Shown: one piece after another, positions 51,259-64,000 of the stretch
Numbering within the stretch: the stretch's first letter is position 1
Layout of the letters: each line of letters begins with the position of its first letter
Source of the DNA: Pseudomonas caspiana
Lineage (GTDB): Bacteria > Pseudomonadota > Gammaproteobacteria > Pseudomonadales > Pseudomonadaceae
Length of the DNA stretch: 64,000 nucleotides
Reading direction: 5' to 3'
Assembly (NCBI RefSeq): GCF_002158995.1
Contig: NZ_LOHF01000007.1
Coordinates: 1 to 64,000 of the forward strand
Position numbers and translations under genes: made by a program
Notes under the pieces: generated by a model
Told to the model about the DNA's origin: nothing
Databases searched by the model: none
What the model saw: the letters and a program-made list of their open reading frames with translations, nothing else

Positions 51259-52599
51259 TCAGGCGCAAACTTCAGCAACCAGTTTTGCGAGCTCATCCGC
51301 GTAACCGCGAACCTGCACTTCGTCCTCACCTTCAACCATCACGCGAACCAGTGGCTCGGTCCCGGACTTGCGCAACAACACCCGACCGCGACCCTCCATG
51401 GCGGCCGTTACACGGTCGCAAGCTTCTTTGACGGCAGGATGCGTGACAGGGTCGACACCACCCGAAAACCGGACGTTGACCAACACCTGCGGACACTTGC
51501 GAAGCGCTTGGCGCGCCTGGGCAAGACTCTCGTCATTGCGGCGCAAAGCAAGTATCACTTGCAGAGCAGCAATGATCGCGTCACCCGTGGTGGTGTGCTG
51601 GAAGCAAACCACGTGCCCCGAGTTCTCGCCACCAATCTGCCAATTACGCTCCAGCAGCTCGGCGATCACATAGCGGTCACCCACATTGGCGCGCACAAAC
51701 GGGATGTTCAGATCAGCCAACGCCAGCTCAAGCCCGAGATTGCTCATCAAGGTTCCGACGACACCACCTTGCAGGCGACCCCGCGCGTGAAGATCACGAG
51801 CAATGATAAACAACAGCTCATCACCGTCCACAACAGCGCCAGTGTGATCAACCATCAAGACCCGGTCGCCATCGCCATCAAAACCGATACCGAGGTCTGC
51901 ATGCTCAGCCAGGACCGCAGCCTGCAGCGCCCCCATATGAGTGGAGCCGCAGTTTTCATTGATATTCAGACCGTCAGGCTGGGCCGACAAAACGGTGACC
52001 TGCGCCCCAAGCTCGCGAAAAACGTTTGGCGCGACCTTGTAAGTAGCGCCATGAGCACAGTCGATCACCACCTTCAGGCCAGCGAAATCAGTACTGGTCG
52101 GCACGCTGCTTTTACAAAATTCGATATAACGGCCGGCAGCGTCATTGATACGCGAAACCTTGCCCAGCTTTTCCGACTCGACGACTGTCATTGGCGCGTC
52201 GAGCAACTCCTCGATCATCAACTCGATCTCGTCAGGCAGCTTCGTCCCCTGACCAGAGAAAAATTTGATGCCGTTGTCGTAGTGCGGATTATGCGACGCG
52301 CTGATAACGATGCCGGCCTCCGCATGGAAAGTACGGGTCAGGTAAGCAATTGCGGGCGTAGGCATTGGCCCCAACAGCATGACGTCGGCACCGGCAGCAG
52401 AAAGACCCGCCTCAAGTGCAGACTCGAACATATAACCAGAAATACGCGTGTCCTTGCCTACCAGAATGCGGCACGCACCAAGACGCCGAAACGCCATGCC
52501 CGCCGCCCAACCGAGTTTCAGCATGAATTCGGGAGTGATAGGGAATTGCCCCACTCGACCACGAATGCCGTCGGTTCCGAAGTATTTCTTGGTAATCAT
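51259..52599 (-). CDS. glmM: Phosphoglucosamine mutase
   Basis: GlmM converts glucosamine-6-phosphate to glucosamine-1-phosphate for UDP-GlcNAc and thus cell wall and LPS. The ATG at 52599 ([14 protein letters not shown]) gives 446 residues, and 16 bases separate it from folP. The phosphoserine loop is [20 protein letters not shown], the metal loop [14 protein letters not shown], and the phosphate-binding loop [13 protein letters not shown]. Confidence 0.97.
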   Translation of the reverse strand: MITKKYFGTDGIRGRVGQFPITPEFMLKLGWAAGMAFRRLGACRILVGKDTRISGYMFESALEAGLSAAGADVMLLGPMPTPAIAYLTRTFHAEAGIVISASHNPHYDNGIKFFSGQGTKLPDEIELMIEELLDAPMTVVESEKLGKVSRINDAAGRYIEFCKSSVPTSTDFAGLKVVIDCAHGATYKVAPNVFRELGAQVTVLSAQPDGLNINENCGSTHMGALQAAVLAEHADLGIGFDGDGDRVLMVDHTGAVVDGDELLFIIARDLHARGRLQGGVVGTLMSNLGLELALADLNIPFVRANVGDRYVIAELLERNWQIGGENSGHVVCFQHTTTGDAIIAALQVILALRRNDESLAQARQALRKCPQVLVNVRFSGGVDPVTHPAVKEACDRVTAAMEGRGRVLLRKSGTEPLVRVMVEGEDEVQVRGYADELAKLVAEVCA

Positions 52600-52615
52600 G
52601 GATGCTCCAATATTC

Positions 52616-53467
52616 TTATTGCGCCGCTTCGACCGCGGCAATCATCCGCACGACATCAACCGTTTCGGCGACGTCATGCACACGTAGAATTCTTGCGCCC
52701 TTGGTCATCGCCAATGCAGCGAGAGCAAGACCACCAAACAGACGCTCGCCAACCGGACGCCCCAACGCACCACCAATCATGCTCTTGCGCGATACGCCAA
52801 CCAAGAGTGGACGGCCTAGCGCATGCAGTTCCTGCATGTGCTTGAACAAGCTCAGGTTGTGATCAAGGCTCTTGGCAAAGCCAAAACCCGGATCGAGGAT
52901 AATGCGCTCTTCAGGAATGCCAGCAGCACTGCAACGCCCCATCTGCTCGCGCAAAAAGGCGCCAACTTCCCGGACCAGATCGTCGTACCGAGGATCATCC
53001 TGCATATCACCCGGCTCGCCACGCATGTGCATCAAGCACACTGGCAGCCCGGTGGCAGCCGCTGCATCCAAGGCACCATCACGACGCAACGAGCGAACGT
53101 CATTGATCAAACCTGCACCCAGTCGGGCAGTTTCACGAATGACAGCCGGCGTGGAGGTATCCACAGAGATGATGACGTCCAGCTCACGACTCACAGCCTC
53201 TACGACAGGGGCCACGCGTTCGAGCTCTTCGATGGGTGAAACTGCGCGCGCCCCGGGACGAGTGGACTCGCCACCCACATCAATCAGCGTAGCCCCCGCA
53301 GCAACCATCGCTTCGGCATGCCGCAGAGCAGCATCGAGATGGGTGTAGCGACCACCATCGGAGAAGGAATCGGGAGTTGCGTTGAGGATGCCCATAACAT
53401 GCGTACGGGACAAATCAAGAACCCGGTTGCCGCAAGGCAACCGGGTTGGGTACAGCACAGAGTTCAT
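52616..53467 (-). CDS. folP: Dihydropteroate synthase
   Basis: This enzyme joins the folK product to p-aminobenzoate; it is the sulfonamide target. The 283 residues show [16 protein letters not shown] (loop 1), [15 protein letters not shown] (loop 2), and GLINDVRSL plus [16 protein letters not shown]. It starts 8 bases after ftsH and so is in the ftsH-folP-glmM-tpiA-secG series. Confidence 0.97.
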   Translation of the reverse strand: MNSVLYPTRLPCGNRVLDLSRTHVMGILNATPDSFSDGGRYTHLDAALRHAEAMVAAGATLIDVGGESTRPGARAVSPIEELERVAPVVEAVSRELDVIISVDTSTPAVIRETARLGAGLINDVRSLRRDGALDAAAATGLPVCLMHMRGEPGDMQDDPRYDDLVREVGAFLREQMGRCSAAGIPEERIILDPGFGFAKSLDHNLSLFKHMQELHALGRPLLVGVSRKSMIGGALGRPVGERLFGGLALAALAMTKGARILRVHDVAETVDVVRMIAAVEAAQ

Positions 53468-53475
53468 GTCAGGCC

Positions 53476-55395
<1,920 letters not shown>

Positions 55396-55585
55396 TTAGC
55401 TACCCTCTGAAGCAAGCTCCACGCAGAGCGTGCCTCGCATGATATTCACCGGCCTAACTTACTACAGAACCTACAGATGTGGCAGGCGCCGTCTGTAACC
55501 CTTTGTGAAACTTTGACTACACGATGCTCGGTGATGCTGCATCGACATGGCCATTTAAAAAAAACTATCGCCGCATCTCAAAGAA

Positions 55586-56236
55586 TCAAAGACGCTCATC
55601 ACTCGCCGAGCCTTCAATGCCGCGAAAGCCACGCCCCAATAAATACTGCTCACGGGAGCGATCACGCGAAGACAACGGCTTGCGCATCTGGACCTTATCG
55701 AACAGCTTGCGAATGTCCTTGTGGTACACGTCAAAGCCTTCACCCTGGAAAACCTTGATCAAAAAATCACCACCTGGACGCAAAACCCGCCCGGCAAGAT
55801 CGAGTGCCAACTCGCAAAGGAACATTGCGCGGGGCATGTCGACAGCGCTCAGTCCACTCATATTGGGGGCCATATCTGAAATCACAAGGTCTACCTGTGT
55901 ATTACCGACAGCTTCCAGAATTTGTGCCAGCACTGCATCCTCAGTGAAATCCCCTTGAATAAAGGTGACATCAGGGATGCTGTCCATTTCAAGAATGTCG
56001 GATGCAATCAAACGACCTTGACCACCAATCAGACGACTGGTCACCTGAGACCAACCTCCGGGTGCCGCACCGAGGTCGATTACGGTCATGCCAGGACGGA
56101 TGATTTTGTCCTTTTCCTGAATCTCGAGCAGCTTGTAGCTGGCTCGTGAACGATAGCCGTCCTTTTGCGCCATTTTGACGTATTTGTCGTCGAAGTGTTC
56201 TTTAAGCCAGTTATGACTTGTCTTGGAACGGGCCAC
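55586..56236 (-). CDS. rlmE: 23S rRNA (U2552-2'-O)-methyltransferase RlmE
   Basis: RlmE methylates U2552 of 23S rRNA during 50S assembly. The GTG at 56236 ([17 protein letters not shown]) has GAGGTG 5 bases upstream and gives 216 residues. The SAM motif is [20 protein letters not shown]; the K-D-K catalytic residues lie in the [22 protein letters not shown] and [10 protein letters not shown] segments. It is divergent from yhbY and upstream of ftsH. Confidence 0.96.
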   Translation of the reverse strand: MARSKTSHNWLKEHFDDKYVKMAQKDGYRSRASYKLLEIQEKDKIIRPGMTVIDLGAAPGGWSQVTSRLIGGQGRLIASDILEMDSIPDVTFIQGDFTEDAVLAQILEAVGNTQVDLVISDMAPNMSGLSAVDMPRAMFLCELALDLAGRVLRPGGDFLIKVFQGEGFDVYHKDIRKLFDKVQMRKPLSSRDRSREQYLLGRGFRGIEGSASDERL

Positions 56237-56340
56237 AGGGCACCTCAAAAATAATCGAGTCGTGATTAAGTGGGCGGTCCCGGACTCGCTCGGGTAAACT
56301 GGCCGCCGCTTTTTACAAGATCAGACGCAGAGGTCAGATT

Positions 56341-56649
56341 ATGCCGCTCACTCAAGAGCAGAAGAAACAGTACAAATCCATTGGCCACCACCTGAAACCG
56401 GTATTGATCGTGGCTGACAATGGTTTGACCGAAGGTGTGCTCGCCGAACTGGAGCGCGCACTGAGCGATCACGAGCTGATCAAGATCAAACTCAACATCC
56501 TGGACCGCGAAAGCCGCCTTCAAGCCATTGCCGAACTGTGCAAGGCCGGATCTGCGGATCTTGTGCAGGTCATCGGCAAGATGGCGCTGATCTACCGCAA
56601 GAACCCAAAGGTAAACAAGCAGCTCTCCAACGTCCACCGCGCAGTTTGA
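56341..56649 (+). CDS. yhbY: Ribosome assembly RNA-binding protein YhbY
   Basis: This is a single CRM (KH-like) domain protein of 102 residues associated with 50S precursors. The GxxG-like region and conserved segments include KKQYKSIGHHLKPVLIVADN and ADLVQVIGKMALIYRKNP. It is the only plus-strand gene in the last 24 kb and is divergent from rlmE, a standard pairing. Confidence 0.95.
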   Translation: MPLTQEQKKQYKSIGHHLKPVLIVADNGLTEGVLAELERALSDHELIKIKLNILDRESRLQAIAELCKAGSADLVQVIGKMALIYRKNPKVNKQLSNVHRAV

Positions 56650-56670
56650 TACAAACAGACCAGGGCCGCC

Positions 56671-57135
56671 TCAGCGCGCCCTGGTGCTGCTCCCCGGCGC
56701 AGGTTGCAAGACCAGCAGCAAACCGGACATTCCCAACGCCAGATAACTCAGCAACTGCCAGCTCACCGCATCCGGTAACCAGAACCGCATGCCGAAATAG
56801 CTGATTGCCGACAGTATTGCGACGAACAGCAATTGTCCGCGCAAGTCCCGCCAAATATCTGCAAACCTTTCAACACCGAGCAATACTGCCAGTTGCAGGA
56901 TTGCACATGACATCGCAACCCCCACCAGCAATGCACCGGACTGACCGGTGAGCTCATTGATCAACAACGGCGCCAGACCGGTTTGGTCCAGCACCGCCAG
57001 CAAAGCCAAATGCAGCAAAACCATGCCGCCGACCCAAAACGTCTGGGCCAGCTGCCAGATCAGTGTGCCCGCTGAAAACGGGCGACCTGATTCAAATGTG
57101 GCGGACTTCAACAATCTCGTACTCGATAACGCCAC
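56671..57135 (-). CDS. Small DUF4149-like membrane protein
   Basis: This protein of up to 154 residues has four predicted membrane segments ([76 protein letters not shown]). It resembles the DUF4149 protein found after greA in other pseudomonads. The start is uncertain: GTG at 57135 or TTG at 57111 would overlap greA by 20-44 bases. Function is unknown. Confidence 0.72.
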   Translation of the reverse strand: MALSSTRLLKSATFESGRPFSAGTLIWQLAQTFWVGGMVLLHLALLAVLDQTGLAPLLINELTGQSGALLVGVAMSCAILQLAVLLGVERFADIWRDLRGQLLFVAILSAISYFGMRFWLPDAVSWQLLSYLALGMSGLLLVLQPAPGSSTRAR

Positions 57136-57568
57136 CCGGCGTCTTCACGGCAACTACATCGCCCTCTTCCTTGGCAATCAAGGCACGGGCCAATGGTGAA
57201 CCTACCGAAATCTTGCCGAGTTTAAAGTCAGCCTCATCCTCACCCACAATGTGGTAAGTGACGCGCTCATCCGTCTCGACGTTGGCGATTTCCACGGTCG
57301 TGCCGAAAATTACTTTGCCGGTGTGAGGGATGGTCGTGACATCAATGACGACCTGATTCTGAATCCGGCCTTCAATGTCACGAATCCGCGCCTCAACCAT
57401 ACCCTGCTGCTCACGGGCAGCGTGGTACTCGGCGTTTTCCTTCAGGTCACCCAGTTCGCGAGCGGTGCCAATGTCCTGGCTGAGCTTTGGACGGACGACC
57501 TTGGTCAGGTGAGTCAGTTCTTCCTCCAGGGCTTTCGCGCCCTGGACTGTCATTGGGTATTTGATCAT
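57092..57568 (-). CDS. greA: Transcription elongation factor GreA
   Basis: GreA rescues backtracked RNA polymerase by stimulating transcript cleavage. The 158 residues have the coiled coil with acidic tip ([20 protein letters not shown]) and the C-terminal FKBP-like domain ([20 protein letters not shown]). The start overlaps the carB stop by 4 bases. Confidence 0.97.
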   Translation of the reverse strand: MIKYPMTVQGAKALEEELTHLTKVVRPKLSQDIGTARELGDLKENAEYHAAREQQGMVEARIRDIEGRIQNQVVIDVTTIPHTGKVIFGTTVEIANVETDERVTYHIVGEDEADFKLGKISVGSPLARALIAKEEGDVVAVKTPGGVIEYEIVEVRHI

Positions 57569-60500
57569 GCCTTCAATCCTGCATGTAGATCCTGCAAGCG
57601 ACGCACGGTCTTTTCCGGACCGAATTTCAGCGCTTCGCAGATAGCCTCGCCCGCAGCAATCGTAGTGGTGCAGTAGATTTTGTGCTGTAGGGCATTGCGA
57701 CGAATGGAGTAAGAATCAGCGATCGACTGACGACCTTCGGTCGTGTTGATGATCAGCGTGACTTCGTCATTCTTGATCATGTCGACCACGTGCGGACGAC
57801 CTTCGGTAACTTTGTTGACGCGACGCACCTTCAGGCCTGCGGCTTCAATAAGTTTGGCAGTGCCGGCCGTGGCAACGATCTCGAAACCGAGGTTGATCAG
57901 GTCTCGCGCAACGCCAGCCACCAAAGGCTTGTCGTCGTCACGCACACTGATAAACGCAGTGCCGCCAGTTGGCAGTACTTCGCTGGCACCCATCTGGGCT
58001 TTGGCGAATGCTTCTCCGAAGGTATCACCCACACCCATCACTTCACCGGTCGACTTCATCTCTGGGCCAAGGATCGGGTCAACGCCAGGGAATTTGGCGA
58101 ATGGGAACACCGCCTCTTTCACGCTGTAGAAGTTCGGGATGATTTCTTTGGTGAAGTTCAGCTCTTTCAGGGTCTTACCAGCCATGACGCGAGCAGCGAT
58201 CATTGCCAGGGAAACACCGATGCATTTGGAAACGAACGGCACGGTACGCGAGGCACGCGGGTTCACTTCAATGACGTAGATGTCTTCACCCTGCAACGCC
58301 AACTGCACGTTCATCAGGCCGACTACGCCCAACTCCAGAGCCATTTTCTTGACCTGCTCGCGCATTTCGTCCTGGATATGAGCCGGGAGCGAGTACGGAG
58401 GCAGGGAGCAAGCCGAGTCACCGGAGTGAACACCCGCCTGTTCAATGTGCTGCATGATCGCGCCGATCACCACGTCAGTACCGTCGCATACTGCATCGAC
58501 GTCCATTTCAATGGCGCAATTCAGGAAGTGGTCCAGCAGCACCGGGCTGTCATTGGATACTTGAACCGCTTCGCGCAGGTAGCGCTTGAGCTCGTCTTCC
58601 TGATAAACGATTTCCATCGCACGGCCGCCCAATACGTAGGACGGACGAACAACCAGCGGATAACCGATCTTGGCAGCAGCGCGAATCGCTTCGTCTTCGC
58701 TACGCACGGTGGCGTTTGGCGGCTGACGCAGGTTCAGACGCTCAACCATTTGCTGGAAGCGCTCACGATCTTCTGCACGGTCAATAGCGTCAGGGCTGGT
58801 GCCGATGATTGGTACGCCGGCCGCTTCAAGGGCGCGAGCCAGTTTCAGAGGGGTCTGGCCGCCGTACTGAACGATGACGCCTTTAGGCTTCTCGACGCGG
58901 ACGATTTCCAGCACGTCTTCCAGGGTCACTGGTTCGAAGTACAGGCGATCAGAAGTGTCGTAGTCGGTAGACACGGTTTCCGGGTTGCAGTTGACCATGA
59001 TGGTCTCGTACCCGTCTTCGCGCAGGGCCAGAGCCGCATGCACACAGCAGTAGTCGAACTCGATACCCTGGCCGATACGGTTAGGACCGCCACCCAGGAT
59101 CATGATTTTGTCGCGACCCGTCGGTGCAGCTTCGCACTCTTCTTCGTACGTCGAGTACAGGTAAGCAGTGTCGGTCGCGAACTCGGCTGCGCAGGTGTCG
59201 ACGCGCTTGTAGACCGGGAACACTTCCAGCTTGTGGCGATGAGTGCGCAGGTTCTTCTCGGTAACACCCAGCAGTTTGGCCAGACGCGCATCGGAGAAGC
59301 CTTTACGCTTGAGGCGGAACATCAGGCTGTGATCAATGGCAGACAGCCCCAGAGTCTTGACCTTCTCTTCTTCCTTGATCAGGTCTTCGATCTGCACCAG
59401 GAACCAAGGATCGATCATGTTCATGGCGAAGATTTCTTCGACGGTCATGCCCGCGCGGAAAGCATCAGCCACGTACCAGATACGCTCAGCACCCGGAACG
59501 GTCAGCTCACGCTTGAGGGTGCTCATGCTTTCCGGATTGCTCAGGTCCAGCTTTGGATCAAGACCGCAGACACCGACTTCCAGGCCACGCAGAGCTTTCT
59601 GCAGGGATTCCTGGAAGGTGCGGCCGATTGCCATGACTTCACCGACCGACTTCATCTGCGTGGTCAGGCGAGCGTCAGCCTTGGAGAACTTCTCGAAGGC
59701 AAAGCGTGGCAGCTTGGTAACAACGTAGTCGATCGAAGGCTCGAAAGACGCTGGAGTCTTGCCGCCGGTGATTTCGTTTTGCAGTTCGTCGAGGGTGTAA
59801 CCGATAGCCAGTTTGGCGGCGACGCGAGCAATCGGGAAACCCGTCGCTTTCGAAGCCAGTGCCGAGGAACGCGATACACGCGGGTTCATCTCGATCACAA
59901 CCATACGGCCAGTGTTCGGGCAGATGCCGAACTGAACGTTGGAGCCGCCGGTTTCAACACCGATCTCACGCAGTACCGCCAACGAGGCGTTACGCATGAT
60001 CTGGTATTCCTTGTCGGTCAGCGTCTGCGCTGGCGCAACAGTGATCGAGTCACCGGTGTGCACACCCATCGGGTCAAAGTTCTCGATGGAGCAGACGATG
60101 ATGCAGTTGTCCTTTTTGTCACGGACAACTTCCATTTCATATTCTTTCCAGCCGATCAGCGATTCGTCGATCAGCAGTTCCTTGGTCGGCGACAGGTCCA
60201 GACCACGGGTGCAGATTTCCTCGAACTCTTCACGGTTGTAAGCGATACCGCCACCGGTGCCGCCCATGGTGAAGGACGGACGGATGATGCAAGGGAAGCC
60301 CAGCTTCTCGAGCACGGCATTGGCTTCTTCCATGGAGTGGGCGATACCCGAGCGCGGGCAGTCCAGACCGATGGATTTCATGGCTTTGTCGAAACGCGAG
60401 CGGTCTTCAGCCTTGTCGATGGTGTCGGCATTGGCGCCGATCATCTCAACGCCAAACTTGGCCAGAACGCCTTCACGCTCCAGATCCAGCGCGCAGTTCA

Positions 60501-60786
60501 GAGCAGTCTGACCACCCATGGTTGGCAGCACGGCGTCTGGACGCTCTTTTTCGATGATCTTGGCAACGGTCTGCCATTTGATCGGTTCGATGTAGGTCGC
60601 GTCGGCCATCGCCGGGTCGGTCATGATGGTCGCTGGGTTGGAGTTCACCAGAATGACGCGATAACCCTCTTCGCGCAGGGCTTTACAAGCCTGAGCGCCA
60701 GAGTAGTCGAATTCACAGGCCTGACCGATCACGATAGGACCGGCGCCGAGAATCAGGATGCTTTTAATGTCTGTACGTTTTGGCAT
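57565..60786 (-). CDS. carB: Carbamoyl-phosphate synthase large subunit
   Basis: CarB makes carbamoyl phosphate from ammonia, bicarbonate and two ATP, feeding pyrimidine and arginine synthesis. The 1073 residues show two ATP-grasp halves ([20 protein letters not shown] at the start; [20 protein letters not shown] near 555) and a C-terminal allosteric domain from about 940. It is 130 bases downstream of carA, with no gene between them. Confidence 0.98.
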   Translation of the reverse strand: MPKRTDIKSILILGAGPIVIGQACEFDYSGAQACKALREEGYRVILVNSNPATIMTDPAMADATYIEPIKWQTVAKIIEKERPDAVLPTMGGQTALNCALDLEREGVLAKFGVEMIGANADTIDKAEDRSRFDKAMKSIGLDCPRSGIAHSMEEANAVLEKLGFPCIIRPSFTMGGTGGGIAYNREEFEEICTRGLDLSPTKELLIDESLIGWKEYEMEVVRDKKDNCIIVCSIENFDPMGVHTGDSITVAPAQTLTDKEYQIMRNASLAVLREIGVETGGSNVQFGICPNTGRMVVIEMNPRVSRSSALASKATGFPIARVAAKLAIGYTLDELQNEITGGKTPASFEPSIDYVVTKLPRFAFEKFSKADARLTTQMKSVGEVMAIGRTFQESLQKALRGLEVGVCGLDPKLDLSNPESMSTLKRELTVPGAERIWYVADAFRAGMTVEEIFAMNMIDPWFLVQIEDLIKEEEKVKTLGLSAIDHSLMFRLKRKGFSDARLAKLLGVTEKNLRTHRHKLEVFPVYKRVDTCAAEFATDTAYLYSTYEEECEAAPTGRDKIMILGGGPNRIGQGIEFDYCCVHAALALREDGYETIMVNCNPETVSTDYDTSDRLYFEPVTLEDVLEIVRVEKPKGVIVQYGGQTPLKLARALEAAGVPIIGTSPDAIDRAEDRERFQQMVERLNLRQPPNATVRSEDEAIRAAAKIGYPLVVRPSYVLGGRAMEIVYQEDELKRYLREAVQVSNDSPVLLDHFLNCAIEMDVDAVCDGTDVVIGAIMQHIEQAGVHSGDSACSLPPYSLPAHIQDEMREQVKKMALELGVVGLMNVQLALQGEDIYVIEVNPRASRTVPFVSKCIGVSLAMIAARVMAGKTLKELNFTKEIIPNFYSVKEAVFPFAKFPGVDPILGPEMKSTGEVMGVGDTFGEAFAKAQMGASEVLPTGGTAFISVRDDDKPLVAGVARDLINLGFEIVATAGTAKLIEAAGLKVRRVNKVTEGRPHVVDMIKNDEVTLIINTTEGRQSIADSYSIRRNALQHKIYCTTTIAAGEAICEALKFGPEKTVRRLQDLHAGLKA

Positions 60787-60916
60787 GGTTTGTCACTCAA
60801 ATCCGTAGGTCAGTCGGCAAGCCGTCTTGAACTTCTTTGCAGCGGCTGGGCGGTCTTCGCCGGACGTTTGCCCAGGTCCAGCCCAGCGCTGCGCGTTACA
60901 TTCTCAAGGCAACCGT

Positions 60917-62053
60917 TCAGCGTCGCTTGGCCATGGTTTCGATGAAGCGATCAAACAGCGGAGCCACGTCAGTCGGGCCCGGGCTTGCTTCAGGGTGACC
61001 CTGAAAGCTGAACGCATCCTTATCGGTACGCTCGATGCCTTGGAGGCTGCCGTCGAACAGCGACTTGTGGATCGCACGAACGTTGGCCGGCAGTGTTGCC
61101 TCATCCACCGCAAAACCGTGGTTCTGGCTAGTGATCATCACTACGCCGGTGTCCAGGTCCTGTACCGGGTGGTTGGCACCGTGGTGACCGTGACCCATTT
61201 TCACCGTCTTGGCACCGGATGCCAGAGCCAACAGTTGGTGGCCGAGGCAGATACCGAATACCGGAATGTCGGTTTCCAGCACTTCCTTGATCGCCTGAAT
61301 GGCATAGTCGCAAGGCTCAGGGTCGCCAGGGCCGTTGGACAGGAATACACCGTCAGGCTTATAGGCGAGTACTTCACTGGCTGGCGTTTGAGCCGGAACG
61401 ACGGTTACGCGGCAGCCGCGCTCGACCAGCATGCGCAGGATGTTGACCTTGACGCCGTAATCATAGGCTACGACGTGGTACGGCAATTCGGATGCGGCAA
61501 TTTCAGGGCAGGTGTCGGTCTTCAAGGACCAGACGCTGGAGCGCCACTCGTAGGATTCCTTGACGCTGACAACTTTCGCCAGGTCCATGCCTTTCAGGCC
61601 CGGGAAGCCGCGCGCTGCGGCGATGGCTGCTTCTTCGGAAATGTTGTCACCGGCCATGATGCAGCCGTTCTGTGCGCCTTTCTCACGCAGGATGCGGGTC
61701 AGGCGACGGGTGTCGATCCCAGCGATTGCCACAACATTGTTGGCTTTCAGGTAATCATCCAGCGACATCTTGTTACGCCAGTTGCTGGCAACCAGCGGCA
61801 GATCACGAATGACCAGACCAGCAGACCAGACGCGATCAGACTCAGCGTCTTCAGGTGTAGTGCCGGTGTTACCGATATGCGGGTAAGTCAGAGTAACGAT
61901 TTGCTGGGCATAGGAAGGATCGGTAAGGATTTCCTGATAGCCGGTCATGGCAGTGTTAAACACTACCTCACCAACGGTTTGACCGTCGGCTCCAATGGCT
62001 TCGCCGCGAAAAATGCTGCCATCAGCAAGGGCGAGTATGGCTGGCTTAGTCAA
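60917..62053 (-). CDS. carA: Carbamoyl-phosphate synthase small (glutaminase) subunit
   Basis: CarA hydrolyses glutamine and channels ammonia to CarB. The 378 residues end in a class I glutamine amidotransferase with the nucleophile in [17 protein letters not shown] and the His/Glu pair in [11 protein letters not shown]. The start is TTG, with GGGAGG 5 bases upstream. A terminator-like hairpin at 62099-62136 lies about 45 bases before the start. Confidence 0.97.
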   Translation of the reverse strand: MTKPAILALADGSIFRGEAIGADGQTVGEVVFNTAMTGYQEILTDPSYAQQIVTLTYPHIGNTGTTPEDAESDRVWSAGLVIRDLPLVASNWRNKMSLDDYLKANNVVAIAGIDTRRLTRILREKGAQNGCIMAGDNISEEAAIAAARGFPGLKGMDLAKVVSVKESYEWRSSVWSLKTDTCPEIAASELPYHVVAYDYGVKVNILRMLVERGCRVTVVPAQTPASEVLAYKPDGVFLSNGPGDPEPCDYAIQAIKEVLETDIPVFGICLGHQLLALASGAKTVKMGHGHHGANHPVQDLDTGVVMITSQNHGFAVDEATLPANVRAIHKSLFDGSLQGIERTDKDAFSFQGHPEASPGPTDVAPLFDRFIETMAKRR

Positions 62054-62098
62054 GAAGACCTCCCGTAAGTAAAGCCTGAAAGGGCATTCGCAGGTTGC

Positions 62099-62136
62099 AA
62101 AAAAGCGGAATGACGTAGTTACGTCACCCCGCTTTC
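62099..62136 (-). terminator. Terminator-like hairpin in the carA leader
   Basis: On the minus strand AAGCGGGGTGACGTA is paired with TACGTCATTCCGCTT and is followed by a T-run, so it looks like an intrinsic terminator just before carA. It could be an attenuator or a second terminator for dapB. Confidence 0.65.
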
Positions 62137-62268
62137 TTATAGAATCATCTGCGCGCTTTTAGTGGACACACTAAAGCTGTAGCTTACAGAAAAAGGCTTT
62201 TTTGGTCTACCGCCAATGAGGCGAAATGACGAGGGAATGCGACAGAAGTTCCCTGGAAAGGATAAAAC

Positions 62269-62308
62269 AGAGGCGCAACACCCTTAACTCTAGGGTTGCG
62301 CCTCTTTT
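62269..62308 (-). terminator. Terminator of dapB
   Basis: AGAGGCGCAAC and GTTGCGCCTCT form a long stem with CCCTTAACTCTAGGG extending the loop side, 12 bases after the dapB stop. Confidence 0.88.
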
Positions 62309-62319
62309 GCAGCCGTCAA

Positions 62320-63135
<816 letters not shown>

Positions 63136-64000
63136 TTACAAATCGCCGAAGAAACGCTTCACACCGTCAAACCAGCCAGTGGCTTTCGGGGAGTGAGAAC
63201 TGTCGCCTTCCAGCGTTGAGCGGAACTCTTCAAGCAGTTCACGCTGACGACGGCCCAGATTAACCGGAGTCTCGACAGCAACGCGGCACATCAAATCACC
63301 CGCACCACCGCCACGCACCGGAGCGACACCCTTGCCACGCAAACGGAACTGCTTGCCGGTCTGGGTACCCTCAGGGATCTTCAGTTTGACGCGACCATCC
63401 AGTGTTGGCACTTCCAGCTCACCACCCAGGGCGGCGTCAGTGAAGCTGATCGGCACTTCGCAGAACAGATGCTTGCCGTCACGCTGGAAGATCGCGTGCT
63501 CGCGCACGTTGATCACCACGTACAGGTCACCCGTTGGCCCACCTTGCGTACCCGCCTCGCCTTCGCCGGAAAGACGAATACGATCGCCGGTATCAACCCC
63601 AGGCGGTACTTTCACAGCGAGGGTCTTGTACTCTTCGACGCGGCCTTCGCCATGGCAGGAATCGCACGGATCGGAAATGATCTTGCCGTTGCCGTGGCAG
63701 CGCGGACAAGTTTGCTGCACCGAGAAGAAACCTTGCTGCATGCGAACCTGGCCAATACCACCACAGGTCGGGCACGTAACAGGCGAGGAGCCTTTCTTGG
63801 CACCCGAACCGTCGCAAGGCTTGCAGTTAACCAGCGTCGGAACGCGGATATTGACCGAGGTGCCGCGCACGGCCTCTTCGAGGTTCAGCTCAAGGGTGTA
63901 GCGCAGATCGCTGCCACGCTGAGCGCCGCCACGACCACCGCCACCGCCCCGGCCACCGCCGAAGAAGTCACTGAACACATCGCCGAAAATGTCGGAGAAG
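63136..64000 (-). CDS. dnaJ: Chaperone protein DnaJ (3' part; 5' end outside window)
   Basis: DnaJ is the Hsp40 co-chaperone of DnaK. The window contains the Gly-rich region ([13 protein letters not shown]), four zinc-finger repeats CxxCxGxG ([32 protein letters not shown]), and the C-terminal substrate-binding and dimer regions. The frame runs off the window end, through [15 protein letters not shown], so the J domain is missing from view. It is on the same strand as dapB, as in Pseudomonas dnaK-dnaJ-dapB-carA order. Confidence 0.96.
   Translation of the reverse strand, partial: FSDIFGDVFSDFFGGGRGGGGGRGGAQRGSDLRYTLELNLEEAVRGTSVNIRVPTLVNCKPCDGSGAKKGSSPVTCPTCGGIGQVRMQQGFFSVQQTCPRCHGNGKIISDPCDSCHGEGRVEEYKTLAVKVPPGVDTGDRIRLSGEGEAGTQGGPTGDLYVVINVREHAIFQRDGKHLFCEVPISFTDAALGGELEVPTLDGRVKLKIPEGTQTGKQFRLRGKGVAPVRGGGAGDLMCRVAVETPVNLGRRQRELLEEFRSTLEGDSSHSPKATGWFDGVKRFFGDL

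Noticed and set aside
57790..60945. A 1051-codon open frame on the plus strand opposite carB
   Set aside because: It is an antisense shadow of carB caused by GC-biased codon use; it resembles no protein family and carB is fully conserved.

Overview
This is a 64-kb piece of a Pseudomonas chromosome. The evidence is the cbrA-cbrB-CrcZ-pcnB locus, a Fur-regulated PrrF small RNA, an LpoP-type PBP1b activator next to mrcB, several REP-like repeat families, and a gene order that from memory follows the P. aeruginosa PAO1 map in two blocks (msrQ to prrF, then dksA to dnaJ). A single rather than tandem PrrF gene and the absence of panD between panC and pgi point to a non-aeruginosa lineage (P. fluorescens/P. 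syringae-like). Nothing looks like a prophage, plasmid, integron, CRISPR array or insertion sequence; this is core genome with small accessory insertions.

Layout. 1-6.0 kb (minus strand): methionine sulfoxide reductase pair msrP-msrQ, phosphatidylserine synthase, and branched-chain amino acid genes ilvI-ilvH-ilvC. 6.4-14 kb: a DUF4124 protein, then mrcB-lpoP-yqcC (cell-wall synthase, its lipoprotein activator and a YqcC protein), a kinase/P-loop ATPase fusion, a pentapeptide-repeat protein, a TfoX C-terminal-like protein, PrrF and deoC. 14.4-18.6 kb: Rieske protein, aminotransferase, sfsA, dksA and gluQ. 18.7-25.5 kb: the carbon-control locus: small membrane protein CbrX, sensor kinase CbrA, sigma54 activator CbrB, and the Hfq/Crc-titrating RNA CrcZ with its sigma54 promoter, followed by pcnB-folK. 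26-40 kb: panB-panC, pgi, a DUF6124-like gene with a long structured leader, acs, an MpaB/DUF2236 protein, a thiolase, an RlmI-like methyltransferase, a DUF748 envelope protein with a DUF2845 partner, and a BON protein. 40.8-64 kb (almost all minus): the translation/RNA operon tRNA-Leu, tRNA-fMet, rimP-nusA-infB-rbfA-truB-rpsO-pnp, preceded by ftsH-folP-glmM-tpiA-secG; rlmE with divergent yhbY; greA-carB-carA; dapB; and the 3' part of dnaJ, cut by the window end.

How it fits together. The window joins carbon-source sensing (CbrA/CbrB/CrcZ), stringent control (DksA), iron control (Fur-PrrF), RNA turnover (pnp, pcnB, nusA) and envelope construction (mrcB/lpoP, glmM, ftsH, secG). Many neighbours are translationally coupled by TGATG or ATGA overlaps.

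The most interesting non-standard material is in intergenic DNA: a roughly 200-bp multi-hairpin leader upstream of the DUF6124-like gene, the CbrB site pair wrapped around the cbrB terminator ahead of CrcZ, at least four families of REP-like inverted repeats, and hairpins before carA, rbfA and pnp. No complete new defence or mobile system was found.
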